From the NCBI RefSeq assembly GCF_014705605.1, contig NZ_JACXIZ010000032.1:1-64000 (forward strand): a stretch of 64,000 nucleotides of DNA, read 5' to 3'. The stretch's first letter is position 1. The number at the start of each line of letters is the position of its first letter. The notes under the pieces are model-generated. The model had not been told where the DNA came from and did not search any database. It saw only the letters and a list, made by a program, of their open reading frames with translations. A program made the translations under genes and the position numbers. Below are positions 9,144 through 18,589 of the stretch, in pieces. This stretch comes from Paenibacillus sabuli (GTDB taxonomy: Bacteria; Bacillota; Bacilli; Paenibacillales; Paenibacillaceae).

Positions 9144-10756
9144 TACTCGATCCAGCCGATTTCTTTCAGACCGGCTGTGACTTCTTCGTCGTACGTCGGT
9201 CCGCCCATTTGCTCCCAACGCTTCAGCATCGCTTCATACGCGGTGTCGAAATCGTCGGCAATGATGATTTTGGACAGCTCCTCATACAGCATCGCATCCA
9301 GAGAGCTTGTGTTCTTCTCGCCGAACGGGCGCTCATTGGTGAGCAGCGGCTGGAACTCCGCATATTCCGTTACGATTTCCCGATACTCGACGACCTTGGT
9401 AGCGAACCATTCGCCTTCGGTCTCGTACTGAATCAGAGCCGTGTCCGACGGATACCATGGCAGCCCGAGGCTCATGATCGCCAGGTCGGAGGAATACCAG
9501 CTGATTTCGTTTTTCTTTTTGTCCGGATCGATGACCAGACGCAAGCCGTCTTCCATCGTGTATTGCTCGCCTTCGAACCCGTCCATCAGCGTGACCATGA
9601 CGTCCGGATCGGACATCCAGTTCAGGTACTTGATGACGGCGTCGGTTTTGTCCGCGCTCGTCTTCGGCACCATGATGAACATGCCAAACGGATAGCCGGC
9701 CGTGATCATTTGCGAGCCGTCCGGCGCGACGAACGGTTCGACCGTTACCCAATCCACATCCGGCATTTTTTCGCGCATCTGCTTATCCAGGTTGTAGGCA
9801 GGTTCGTTGGAATCGACGAAGCCGACACGACCGGCGAGCAGATTTTCGCTATGGTTTTGCGAGTTGACGTCGGTGATGAATTCCTTCGGAAGAAGTCCTT
9901 CTTTATAGAAGCGGTTCATCGTTTCGAACAGAGCGCGTCCTTCTTCGGTGACGATTCCGGAATGGAACTCTCCATCCTTGATGTTGCCGGTCGGCAGGTA
10001 GATCTGCGTGCCGGGACCGTCCATTTTCATGCCCAGTCCGAAGCCCACGCCGTACATGAAGCCCTTCATCGATTGGCCGAACGCCGGAATCGAGTACGGA
10101 ATGACTTTGTCCGCGCCTACGTCGCCCGGATCCTGCTCCTTGAACGCCTTGAGCACCTCGTACAGCTCGTCGACCGTCGTCGGCACATCCATGCCGACCT
10201 CATCCAGCCAATCTTGACGAATGCTCATCGTCGGACCCGTCGTGTTCGGCTTTTTGGCCATCACGGCATAGCGCGTATCTTCATACGTACCGGCCGCTTC
10301 CATGGCTTCCTTGTTGTTCTCCATCAGGTCCTGGCCATACGCCTCGATCGACTCGTCGAGCGGCGCCAGTCCGCCTTGCGAAGCGAATTTGAGGAATGTA
10401 TTGGCGTCATACGTCAGCACGACGTCCGGCGCCGTCCCCGAAGCCATCCACGCGCTCAGCTTGGCCGACTCCTCGGAGCGCGGCAGCGGCACGAACTCGA
10501 TCTGGATGCCCAGCTCGGCGACTTGCTCATTGATCCAGCGCGACATGAGCGTGTCGGTGATTTGCTGGCCTTCCGGCGCCGTCCCGCGATCCCAGATGGA
10601 GACGCGGACCGTTTCCATCTCCGCCGGCTCTTCGTTACCGCCATTGTTTCCGCTTGCCCCGCTATTGTTGCCACTGTTTCCGCCATTGGCCGAACAGCCC
10701 ACAATTGCCAGCACGAGCAGCAAGATGCCCATGACTTGTCCTGCTTTTTTCATCAT
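9143..10756 (-). CDS. Extracellular solute-binding lipoprotein of an LplA/YtcQ-type sugar ABC importer
   Basis: A 537-residue binding protein. The N-terminus MMKKAGQVMGILLLVLAIVG-C is a lipoprotein signal with the lipobox cysteine at residue 21, followed by an N/G/S-rich linker. The length and the FEGEQYT / LNWMSDPDV type motifs fit the ~550-residue family 1 binding proteins of Gram-positive oligosaccharide importers (LplA, YtcQ). It would capture an oligosaccharide outside the membrane for the two permeases encoded just upstream (30 nt gap). No ATPase gene is present; in these systems a shared MsmK-like ATPase elsewhere normally energises transport. The stop overlaps the start of the PLP enzyme. 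Confidence 0.92.
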   Translation of the reverse strand: MMKKAGQVMGILLLVLAIVGCSANGGNSGNNSGASGNNGGNEEPAEMETVRVSIWDRGTAPEGQQITDTLMSRWINEQVAELGIQIEFVPLPRSEESAKLSAWMASGTAPDVVLTYDANTFLKFASQGGLAPLDESIEAYGQDLMENNKEAMEAAGTYEDTRYAVMAKKPNTTGPTMSIRQDWLDEVGMDVPTTVDELYEVLKAFKEQDPGDVGADKVIPYSIPAFGQSMKGFMYGVGFGLGMKMDGPGTQIYLPTGNIKDGEFHSGIVTEEGRALFETMNRFYKEGLLPKEFITDVNSQNHSENLLAGRVGFVDSNEPAYNLDKQMREKMPDVDWVTVEPFVAPDGSQMITAGYPFGMFIMVPKTSADKTDAVIKYLNWMSDPDVMVTLMDGFEGEQYTMEDGLRLVIDPDKKKNEISWYSSDLAIMSLGLPWYPSDTALIQYETEGEWFATKVVEYREIVTEYAEFQPLLTNERPFGEKNTSSLDAMLYEELSKIIIADDFDTAYEAMLKRWEQMGGPTYDEEVTAGLKEIGWIE

Positions 10757-10786
10757 ACCCCGTTACCCCCTAAAGTAATGATTGCA

Positions 10787-11722
10787 TTATCCTTTAACCG
10801 AACCGATCATGACCCCTTTGACAAAATATTTTTGCAGCCAAGGGTACACCAGCAAGATCGGAACGGTAGAATAAACGATGGTTGCGGCCTTGAGCGATTC
10901 TTGAATCAGCTCGAGTCCGAGCTCCTGCTGGAGCGTCTCCATGGATGTATCCATCTGCGACAGCAGCAATATATTGCGCAGCTTGACCTGCAGCGGATAC
11001 AGATCGGGATTGTCGATATAGAGTACTGCGGCGAAATAGCTGTTCCAGTGCATGACCGCATAGAACAAGCCAATGGTCGCCAGCGACGCCTTGGAGAGCG
11101 GCAGCACGAACTTGAGAATATACTTCAGATTGCTGCAGCCGTCGACAGTCGCCGATTCCCGAATCTCGTCCGGCATGGACCGGAAGAACGACATCATGAT
11201 GAACACGTAGAAGGCGTTGACCAGGCCCGGGACGATGAGCGCCCAGACCGTATTGAGCAGCCCCATCTCCTTGACGAGCAAGAAGGACGGGATCATGCCG
11301 CCGGAGAACAGCATCGTGATCAGGATGAAGTTGATCACCGGCACCTTCCATTTCAAGTCCCGACGCGACAGCGGATACGCCGTGATGACCGTGAAGATGA
11401 CATTGAGCATCGTGCCGACGACCGCCAGGAAGATCGTGACGAGCAGCGCCCGGAAAATAACGCTGTCGATCAGTACCGCCTTAATCGCATCAAGCTGGAA
11501 GTCCACCGGCCAGATGAAGACCTGCCCGGTCTGAATCGCATACTCGCCGCTAAACGCAGTGGCGAACTGATTCAGGAACGGAAACACGCACAGAAAGGTG
11601 AAGAAGATGATGAAGCCGTAATTGAAAATATTGAACAGTACATCCTGGTAGCGAATCGGCTTTCTGCGCTTCACACTGTTGTTGACTAAGCTGTTGTTGT
11701 CTCCACTGCGCTTGTCTACCAT
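10787..11722 (-). CDS. Carbohydrate ABC importer permease, LplC/YtcP type
   Basis: A 311-residue inner-membrane permease with six predicted hydrophobic segments, starting with FNYGFIIFFTFLCVFPFLNQF. It has the cytoplasmic EAA-like loop (EIRESATVDGCSNLKYILKFVLPLS) and the family's C-terminal signature GVMIGSVKG. It pairs with the LplB-type permease, whose gene overlaps its start by 7 nt, and the binding-protein gene follows 30 nt downstream. A G-rich ribosome binding site precedes the ATG. Confidence 0.93.
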   Translation of the reverse strand: MVDKRSGDNNSLVNNSVKRRKPIRYQDVLFNIFNYGFIIFFTFLCVFPFLNQFATAFSGEYAIQTGQVFIWPVDFQLDAIKAVLIDSVIFRALLVTIFLAVVGTMLNVIFTVITAYPLSRRDLKWKVPVINFILITMLFSGGMIPSFLLVKEMGLLNTVWALIVPGLVNAFYVFIMMSFFRSMPDEIRESATVDGCSNLKYILKFVLPLSKASLATIGLFYAVMHWNSYFAAVLYIDNPDLYPLQVKLRNILLLSQMDTSMETLQQELGLELIQESLKAATIVYSTVPILLVYPWLQKYFVKGVMIGSVKG

Positions 11723-12678
11723 AGTCCCTGCCCCCCTGCCCGGCGTACCGTATAGTTGGCGCCCAGAATGAGTACAAGGTTGACCAGCGACTGCACCGTA
11801 TCGACTGCCGTGGTGATGCTATAGTTGCCTTGCACGATGCCGTAAGAGTAAATAAATGTCGATATTACCTGGGAAATATCGAGTACGATCGGATTTTGCA
11901 ACGCAAAAATGTGCTCGAAGCCGATCGTGGTCAGGTTGCCGATGTTGATGATCAGCAGGATCAGAATCGTCGGCGCGATGCCGGGAATTGTAATAAACCA
12001 CATCTTGTTGAAGCGCCCCGCGCCGTCCATCTCCGCGGATTCGTACAGCGCGGGATCAATCGCGGTCATCGCGGCCAGATACAAGATCGTACCCCAGCCG
12101 GCGCTCTGCCAGATGCCCGAGAAGACATAAGAAGCCGTCCACCAGAAATCGTCGATCATGAAATAAATGTCGCTAAGCCCAACGGCGCGCAGCAAATGAT
12201 TGACGACGCCATTCTCGGGCGAGAGCACATTGTAGACGATGCCGCCGAGAATGATCCAGGACATGAAATGCGGTACATAGAGCAGCGACTGCGTGAACCG
12301 CTTGAAATAGCGCGCCCGCAGCTCGTTGAGCATAAGCGCCAGGATGATCGGCGCCGGGAAGCCGAATAGGAGCGACCACAGATTCAGCAGCAGCGTGTTG
12401 CGGATGATCGGCCAGAAGTTCGGCAGCTCGACCATTTCCTTGAAGTACTGCAACCCGGCCCATTCGCTGGCCCACAGCCCCTGAAAGATGTTGTAATCTT
12501 TGAAGGCGATAATATAGCCGCCCATTGGGATGTAACGAAAAATGAGGAAGAACACAATGCCGGGAATAAGCAGCAGATAGAGGTCGTAGTTTCGTTTCCA
12601 TTCCTTTTGCGCCGCCTTGCGGCGTGACACCTTGGGCAGTGGCTGCGTTTGCATGGCGGCAGTTTCATTGCTTCGCAC
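11716..12678 (-). CDS. Carbohydrate ABC importer permease, LplB/YtePQ type
   Basis: About 320 residues. The basic N-terminus (KVSRRKAAQKEWKRNYDLY) is followed by hydrophobic segment LLLIPGIVFFLIFRYIPMGG and five more. The EAA loop is ALYESAEMDGAGRFNKMWFITIPG and the C-terminus GGQGLW is typical of LplB. The start is taken as GTG at 12678 because AAAGGGGG lies about 7 nt before it; ATG at 12684 is nearly on top of the binding site. This is the first gene of the importer operon, and a cre-like site lies 56 nt upstream. Confidence 0.92.
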   Translation of the reverse strand: MRSNETAAMQTQPLPKVSRRKAAQKEWKRNYDLYLLLIPGIVFFLIFRYIPMGGYIIAFKDYNIFQGLWASEWAGLQYFKEMVELPNFWPIIRNTLLLNLWSLLFGFPAPIILALMLNELRARYFKRFTQSLLYVPHFMSWIILGGIVYNVLSPENGVVNHLLRAVGLSDIYFMIDDFWWTASYVFSGIWQSAGWGTILYLAAMTAIDPALYESAEMDGAGRFNKMWFITIPGIAPTILILLIINIGNLTTIGFEHIFALQNPIVLDISQVISTFIYSYGIVQGNYSITTAVDTVQSLVNLVLILGANYTVRRAGGQGLW

Positions 12679-12733
12679 CCACATTCCCCCTTTCCTGATT
12701 CGTGATTCACTATATGTTTATTTAATCAGGAAT

Positions 12734-12748
12734 TGAAAACGGTTACCA
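12734..12748 (+). promoter_or_regulatory. cre-like catabolite control site
   Basis: TGAAAACGGTTACCA is close to the CcpA cre consensus (TGNAARCGNTTNCA-like), differing mainly near one end. It lies in the 104-nt gap between the response-regulator gene end and the LplB-type start, where the importer promoter should be. It suggests glucose repression of the importer. Confidence 0.5.
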
Positions 12749-12782
12749 TTTGAATATTTGATCATTTTATATGTTATTTTGA

Positions 12783-14351
12783 TTAGCCGTGGTTATTTTT
12801 ATATTCCTGCGGGGAAAGATGCTCGTATTTTTTGAATACCTGGTAAAAATAAATGTAATTCTTGAAACCCGTCAGCTCGCTCACCTCGTAGATGCGGCGG
12901 GCCGGGTCGCGAAGCAGGCGCTTGGCCGCCTCCAGCCTTGTCCGCGTGACGATGTCGACGAAGCCGGAGCCCGTCTCCTTGCGCAGGATCCGGCTCAGGT
13001 GGCCGGAGCTGATCTGGAACCGTTCGGCGATGACCTTGAGTCCCAAGTCCTCCGCATAATGCGCCTCGATATAATGCAGCACCTCCTTGACCAGCGAGCT
13101 GTACGCCGGCCGGCCGGCGTCGAGCTGCTCGTGGCAGGCGGCCAGCAGCTCGCGCAGATACGACTCGGCCTGCGCCATGTCGCCGAGTCGCTGCACCCGG
13201 TTCAGAATTTCGTCGACGCTCTGTCCGAAGGCGGCGTCGGAGTTTGTTTTTTTGTAATAATGGCGCACGATCGTCAGACTCAGCTCGCCGATCAGCCCCT
13301 TGGCGACCGAGACATTGCCGCGGGCGTAGGCGGCGATCCGCGCCAGCACGGCGCCGACCCGCTCCTCGAGCTCCGCCTGCGTGCCCGCAGCCAGCTGCGT
13401 CTGGAATTGCTCCAGCTCATGCAGGATCGACAGCTTGACATGATCGGCATCGAGCGGCTCGGCCGCCTCGAAAAACCGCAGCCGCAGACGCCGGCCGGTC
13501 TCCAGAAATTGCAGACGCAGCTGGTCAAGCTGCCGCACCGGCTCGCTCCATGCGTAATAGAAGCCGTGATAAGGCGCTTCGTCCAGCAGGCGGTCGAGGG
13601 CATGGGCCAAGCTATCCATATGCGTTCGAATATCCGACTGCTGCCGCAAATTGCGATACATGAACACAAATACCGTCTGATTCAGCAGGTCGATGCGGAA
13701 CAGCTCCGGATCGTCCTCCTCCTGCCAAGGCTGCAACAGCGCGTAGATCGCCTCGTTCAATCGCGCGAGACCCTCCGGCGCCTCGACGCTCTCCCACGGC
13801 GTCGCCGCACCGTCGCCGACGATAAGCAGCGCATAGCGGCTGGCTTCCAATCGGTGCATCCCGAAGCGCTCCAGCGAATCCGGCACGCTGACGCGTCCGG
13901 TCAGTACATCGGAAATATACTGCTTGCGCGCCGATGGCAGCAGCCATTCGTCCTCCCGCTGCTTGCGCTGCTCCGCCGCCAGCTCGCGCACTGCCTTGGT
14001 GACAGCCGCCTCAACCTCTTCGTGATCGATCGGCTTGAGGATATATTCCGCGACCCCCAGGCGCAGGCATCTGCGGGCATAATCGAATTCCTCGTAGCCG
14101 GTGATGACGATGATGCGGCAGCTCGGCAGCAGCTCCGCTGCAAATTCCGCCAACTGCAGGCCGTCCAGCCCCGGCATGCGAATATCGGTGATGATCAGAT
14201 CCGGCCGCAATTCCTCAATCAGACGCTGCCCGGCGATGCCGTCGGCCGCGCTGCCGGCCATCTCGCAATCCAGCGCCGCCCAATCGATCGTCTCCACCAG
14301 CGAACGGCGAATGAACGGCTTGTCGTCAATGACGATGACTTTGGCTGCCAA
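12783..14351 (-). CDS. YesN-type response regulator with AraC DNA-binding domain
   Basis: A 522-residue protein. The N-terminal receiver domain (1-120) has acidic pair D9/D10, phospho-acceptor D56 in IITDIRMPGLDG and the conserved lysine in EYILKPID. The central ~280 residues are the variable linker of this family. The C-terminus has two AraC helix-turn-helices (LKVIAERFQISSGHLSRIL and IYEVSELTGFKNYIYFYQVF). Translation begins at TTG (14351) with AAAGGGGGA 8 nt upstream; the gene overlaps the kinase gene by 26 nt. It most likely activates the adjacent importer operon in response to its oligosaccharide. Confidence 0.93.
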   Translation of the reverse strand: MAAKVIVIDDKPFIRRSLVETIDWAALDCEMAGSAADGIAGQRLIEELRPDLIITDIRMPGLDGLQLAEFAAELLPSCRIIVITGYEEFDYARRCLRLGVAEYILKPIDHEEVEAAVTKAVRELAAEQRKQREDEWLLPSARKQYISDVLTGRVSVPDSLERFGMHRLEASRYALLIVGDGAATPWESVEAPEGLARLNEAIYALLQPWQEEDDPELFRIDLLNQTVFVFMYRNLRQQSDIRTHMDSLAHALDRLLDEAPYHGFYYAWSEPVRQLDQLRLQFLETGRRLRLRFFEAAEPLDADHVKLSILHELEQFQTQLAAGTQAELEERVGAVLARIAAYARGNVSVAKGLIGELSLTIVRHYYKKTNSDAAFGQSVDEILNRVQRLGDMAQAESYLRELLAACHEQLDAGRPAYSSLVKEVLHYIEAHYAEDLGLKVIAERFQISSGHLSRILRKETGSGFVDIVTRTRLEAAKRLLRDPARRIYEVSELTGFKNYIYFYQVFKKYEHLSPQEYKNNHG

Positions 14352-16119
14352 TGCTGAGTTCCCCCTTTGCTTTGGGCATGCGAATGCGGATTCGCGTCCC
14401 TTCGTTCAAGCGGCTGCGCACGTCGATCCCGTAGCGCTCGCCGAATAACAGCTGGATGCGCATGTGTACGCTGCGCACCCCGACCCGCGTGCGCCCTGAC
14501 GGCTCCGGCTCGTCCCCGGCGAGCAGCGCGGCGACTTGCGCCTCCGACATGCCGACCCCGTTGTCCTCGACCTCCATCACCAGGTCTGCGCCCTCCTCGC
14601 GGCAGCGGATCGCAATATGCCCGACGCCCGGCTTCTCCTCGATGCCGTGCACGATCGCATTCTCGAGGATCGGCTGCAGGATGAGCTTGGGCACCGTCCA
14701 CTGCAGCGCGCGCTCCTCGATCTCGTATTCGACCTGGAGGCGATCCTCGTAGGTAATACTCTGCAAGGTCAGGTAATCCCGAATCAGTTGGATCTCCTCT
14801 TCGAGCGGGATGAACTTCTGCTTGCGCCCGAGACTGCTGCGCATGAGCCGGCCGAGCAGATAGATCATCTGGCCGATCTCCTTCTCCCCGCGCAGCCGCG
14901 CCAGTCCGTGGATCGACTCGAGCGTGTTGTAGAGGAAGTGCGGATTCATCTGGGCCTGCAGGGCCACGTACTCCGACTCGAGACGCTTGTATTCGGCGCG
15001 CTCCTTCTGCAGCTTCTCCTGGCTGGCGGTATAGATCAGCTCCTGGATCTTGACGGCCATGATATTGAAACGCTCGGCGATGACGCCGATCTCGTCGCGC
15101 GAATCGGACGGCATGACCGTATCGAGCACCCCCAGCGACAGATTCTTCATGCTGCGCACGAGCCGATTGAGCCGCTTGGTGATGTAGCGCGAGAGGATGT
15201 CCGCATGGACGAAGGCCGCCGCAAGGGCGACCGCAAAAATCACCACCGCCCAGTACCGCAGCTCCTTGATCCATCTCGTCAATTGGTCCAGCGGCACCGC
15301 ATTGAGCAGCCGCCAGCGCCCGTCGGACGTCTCGTAATCGGTGACGATATAGCGCTTGCTGCCGTGCGTGAGCTCGGCCGCGGCGCCCTGCCCCGCCTCC
15401 TCGTACAGCTGCGCTGCCTCCGGACCACCGTAGATCAGCAGCTCGCCGCGGCGATTGGCGAACATGATCTCCCCCGCCTGGGCGCTGCCGGGATACATGC
15501 TGCGAAAAAAATCGGTGTCGACACCCACGACGAGCGTGCCGCAATACGCGGACGTACTCGGATCGTACATGGCGCGCTGCATCAGCACGACCCTCTGGTC
15601 GCCGGGACTCCAGACCGTCTGGCCGCGCCGATCGATCAGCTCCGTGCGCCGCTCCGGCGTGAGCTGGTACGCATCCAGCGCCGGATTGACGGTCGAGGAC
15701 AAGCGCATCTGACGGTAGACGGTGCCGTCGAGCCCCTCGATCATCGCATACGGGAAGATATTGTAGGCGTAGACCATGCGATACAAAAACTGCTTGATCG
15801 CCTGGGCCATGAACACGTTGCCGACGCCTTCTCCCTGCTGCTGCACCATCACGCTGCAAAAATTGGCCCGTTCATATTCCTGGAACGTCAAGTCCTCGAG
15901 ATCCACCACGCTCTGCTCGACCTGGCGAGCGATCTGGTTGAGCAGCAGCGTCGAGCTTTCCGCCGACATCGTCTTGATCGAACGAATGGAGATGTAATAG
16001 TTGAACAAGCTGCTCGTCGCCAGCACAATGCAGAGCAGCAGCATAAAAGCAAACAAAAAACGGGTTCGAAGACTGAAGGTTCGCGTATGATTCCCTGGGT
16101 CGTGGCTAGACACCGGCAT
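14326..16119 (-). CDS. YesM-type sensor histidine kinase
   Basis: A membrane kinase of about 600 residues: TM1 (TRFLFAFMLLLCIVLATSSLF), an extracellular sensor of about 240 residues, TM2 (WAVVIFAVALAAAFVHA), a HAMP segment, then the His_kinase domain with phospho-acceptor histidine in MNPHFLYNTLESIHG and an HATPase domain (PILENAIVHGIEEK, DNGVGMSEAQV). These kinases phosphorylate the AraC-type partner encoded downstream. The start is uncertain: ATG at 16119, GTG at 16113 (better-spaced GGGGGA) and GTG at 16143 are all in frame. It is divergent from the oxidoreductase operon. Confidence 0.92.
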   Translation of the reverse strand: MPVSSHDPGNHTRTFSLRTRFLFAFMLLLCIVLATSSLFNYYISIRSIKTMSAESSTLLLNQIARQVEQSVVDLEDLTFQEYERANFCSVMVQQQGEGVGNVFMAQAIKQFLYRMVYAYNIFPYAMIEGLDGTVYRQMRLSSTVNPALDAYQLTPERRTELIDRRGQTVWSPGDQRVVLMQRAMYDPSTSAYCGTLVVGVDTDFFRSMYPGSAQAGEIMFANRRGELLIYGGPEAAQLYEEAGQGAAAELTHGSKRYIVTDYETSDGRWRLLNAVPLDQLTRWIKELRYWAVVIFAVALAAAFVHADILSRYITKRLNRLVRSMKNLSLGVLDTVMPSDSRDEIGVIAERFNIMAVKIQELIYTASQEKLQKERAEYKRLESEYVALQAQMNPHFLYNTLESIHGLARLRGEKEIGQMIYLLGRLMRSSLGRKQKFIPLEEEIQLIRDYLTLQSITYEDRLQVEYEIEERALQWTVPKLILQPILENAIVHGIEEKPGVGHIAIRCREEGADLVMEVEDNGVGMSEAQVAALLAGDEPEPSGRTRVGVRSVHMRIQLLFGERYGIDVRSRLNEGTRIRIRMPKAKGELSIGSQSHRH

Positions 16120-16313
16120 CCCCCATTTTCTCATTCTGCACACCGTATGGGCTGTGAACAGGCATACTGTTCATTTTACCGCATCTGCCGCGCGATGAAA
16201 TCAGCAAGGATTGGATAATCGTCTTTAAATTGCCCGATTCGTCCTATTTTATCGATGCCTATAGTAGACTGGAGTCAAATTTGGCAACACTTACGGCAAG
16301 GAGATGAGTAATA

Positions 16314-17453
16314 ATGGGTTCTAAACTAGGAATCGGAATTATTGGATGCGGCATTATCGCCGCCCGCCATATTGATGCATGCAAGCAGCTCGGCGAGTGG
16401 TGCGAAATCAAGGCCGTCGCCGACATTTCCCGGGAAAAGGCGGAGCAAGCAGCCGCCTCGGCCGGCGAGGGCACGGCGATCTATACGGATTACAAGGAAA
16501 TGCTGGAGCGCAGCGATATCGACATTATCAGCCTGTGCACGCCGCCATTTTTTCATAAAGAGCCGGCGCTGGCCGCCTTTGCGAAGGGCAAGCATGTGCT
16601 GGTCGAGAAGCCGCTGGCGCCGTCGCTGGAGGACTGCGATGCGATGATCGCCGCGGCGCGCGCGCACAATTGCAAGCTGGCGACCGTCTTCCAGCTGCGC
16701 TTCCTGCCGGATATTCAGAAGATCAAGCGCATCCTCGATTCGGATGTGATGGGACCGCTCGTATCCGCCCAGATGAGCGGCAATTACTGGCGCGGGGACA
16801 AGTATTACGACGTGCCGTGGCGCGGCAAGTTCGCCAGCGAATGCGGCGGCGTGACGATGAATCACGCGATTCATACGATGGATCTGTTCCTGTGGCTGAT
16901 GGGCCAGCCGCTCGAGCAGGTACGAGCGGAGATGGACACGATCAACCACGACATCGAGGTCGAGGACTGGTCAACCGCAACGATGCGCTTCGCCGGCGGC
17001 GCGGTCGCGCAGGCGACCTGCTCGCTCACGACTGTGCGGGAGGGGCACGAGATGAACTTCTCCTCGCAGCGCCACTACGTCGGCTTCCCGTATGCGCTGC
17101 ACGCGGTGCAGCAGACCGACCTGGGCGGCGCCAAGATGGACCGCGAGGCAATCGCCGAGCTGGAGCAGGCGGCGCTGCCCACGGGGGATGAGCCGGAGCT
17201 GCCGACGCTCGGCCATTGCCATCAATACTACGATCTGTTCGAAGCCATCCGCACGGACAGCGAGCCGATGATCAGCGGCGCCGAAGGACGGCGCACGATC
17301 GAAGCCATCACCGCGATCTACAAATCGGCGACGCTCGGCGAGCCGGTCTCGCTGCCAATCGCGGATAGCGATCCGTGGTACACCGCCGAGGGCATCCAGC
17401 GGCTCGTGAAGCGCTCCGGACGCGGCGAATCCGCGCAGGAGTCGACGTCATGA
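16314..17453 (+). CDS. Gfo/Idh/MocA family oxidoreductase
   Basis: A 379-residue NAD(P)-dependent oxidoreductase. The Rossmann motif GIIGCGIIAARHIDACKQL lies at the N-terminus, EKP (in VLVEKPLAPS, near residue 97) is the family's catalytic/cofactor motif, and GGVTMNHAIHTMDLFLWLMG contributes the usual active-site histidines. The family oxidises or reduces sugars, inositols and their derivatives. AAGGAG lies 9 nt before the ATG. First gene of a three-gene operon with an enolase-superfamily enzyme, suggesting catabolism of a sugar acid or cyclitol. Confidence 0.93.
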   Translation: MGSKLGIGIIGCGIIAARHIDACKQLGEWCEIKAVADISREKAEQAAASAGEGTAIYTDYKEMLERSDIDIISLCTPPFFHKEPALAAFAKGKHVLVEKPLAPSLEDCDAMIAAARAHNCKLATVFQLRFLPDIQKIKRILDSDVMGPLVSAQMSGNYWRGDKYYDVPWRGKFASECGGVTMNHAIHTMDLFLWLMGQPLEQVRAEMDTINHDIEVEDWSTATMRFAGGAVAQATCSLTTVREGHEMNFSSQRHYVGFPYALHAVQQTDLGGAKMDREAIAELEQAALPTGDEPELPTLGHCHQYYDLFEAIRTDSEPMISGAEGRRTIEAITAIYKSATLGEPVSLPIADSDPWYTAEGIQRLVKRSGRGESAQESTS

Positions 17454-18589
17454 TCATCCAGCGCGCCGAGATCTACCCGCTGCACCTGCCGATGAAGGCG
17501 CTGTTCAAGACGTCGCGCGGCGCGATCGGCGGCGCGGGCATGGAGCGCACCGTCGTGCTCGTCAAGCTGACCAGCGACACCGGCGTCGTCGGCTGGGGCG
17601 AGGGCTCGCCGAGCCGGCTCTGGTCGAGCGAGACGATGGAGAGCGTGGTCAGCGCGCTGCAGCGCTACCTGCTGCCGGCCGTCATCGGCCGGGCGGTGAG
17701 CGATCTGGCCGGGCTCCACCAGGCGATGAACGCCGTAATCGCGCCGGGCTTCTCCATTGCGCATCCGATCGCCAAGTGCGCCGTCGATACCGCCGTGCAC
17801 GACCTGCTCGGCAAGGCGCGCGGCCTCTCGCTGCCGGAGCTATGGGGCTACGCACCGACAGACGAGGCTGTGCTGAGCTGGACCGTCAGCGCCGGCGACG
17901 AGACTGCGCTGGACAGCGCCATCGCGGAGGGGCGCGAGCGCGGCTATGCCAACTTCAATCTCAAGCTCGGCACCGATCCGGCCTTCGACCTGCTACAGTG
18001 CGAGCGGGTGCGGGCGGCCGCGCCGGACGGCTTCCTGTGGGGCGACGCCAACGGCGGCTACCGCTTCCACGACATCCTGCGCCTGCTGCCCGATCTGGAA
18101 GCGGCTGGCCTCGATCTGCTGGAGCAGCCGCTGCCAGCCAACCAGCTGCGCGATCTCGCCGCGCTCAAGCAGCGCATGCGCATCCCGCTCGGCGCCGACG
18201 AGCCGATCATCGCGCCGCGCGAGCTGATGGAGTGGATCCGTCAGGACCTGATCACCGCCTATGTGGCGAAGCCGTCGCGCAGCGGCGGGCTGTTCCCTTC
18301 GCGGATCTGCATGGAGATCGCCGACCACGCGCCGCTGATGACCGTCTGCAGCGGGCTGACCGAGACCGGGATCGGCCTCGCGGCCAATGCGCAGCTCGCC
18401 TGCGCGTTTGGCATCCAGCGGCCGTGCGCCTGGAACGGGCCGCAATTCCTGGACGAGTCGCTGCTGACCGAGCCGCTGACGATCGAGGGCGGCAAGCTGC
18501 GGCGGCCGGAGGGGCCGGGTCTGGGCGTGACGGTGGACGAGGACAAGGTGCGTCATTATACGAACGGAGGCGAGCTCCATGTCGAATGA
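17450..18589 (+). CDS. Mandelate racemase / muconate lactonizing family enzyme (enolase superfamily)
   Basis: 379 residues starting at the ATG that overlaps the previous stop (ATGA). The N-terminal capping domain is followed by a TIM barrel with metal ligands in WGDANGGY, LEQPLP and GADEP, and the catalytic lysine in YVAKPSRSGG. The usual K-x-K on strand 2 reads N-L-K (FNLKLG), so the first lysine is replaced, which is informative for subfamily assignment. It probably dehydrates, epimerises or cycloisomerises a carboxylate produced by the neighbouring oxidoreductases. A longer in-frame start at 17375 would run far into the previous gene and is rejected. Confidence 0.9.
   Translation: MIIQRAEIYPLHLPMKALFKTSRGAIGGAGMERTVVLVKLTSDTGVVGWGEGSPSRLWSSETMESVVSALQRYLLPAVIGRAVSDLAGLHQAMNAVIAPGFSIAHPIAKCAVDTAVHDLLGKARGLSLPELWGYAPTDEAVLSWTVSAGDETALDSAIAEGRERGYANFNLKLGTDPAFDLLQCERVRAAAPDGFLWGDANGGYRFHDILRLLPDLEAAGLDLLEQPLPANQLRDLAALKQRMRIPLGADEPIIAPRELMEWIRQDLITAYVAKPSRSGGLFPSRICMEIADHAPLMTVCSGLTETGIGLAANAQLACAFGIQRPCAWNGPQFLDESLLTEPLTIEGGKLRRPEGPGLGVTVDEDKVRHYTNGGELHVE

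Noticed and set aside
9209-11689. Long open frame antisense to the binding protein and permease genes
   Set aside because: It mirrors real genes with clear families on the other strand, has H/R/D-rich composition and no ribosome binding site; an antisense artefact of GC-rich codon use.
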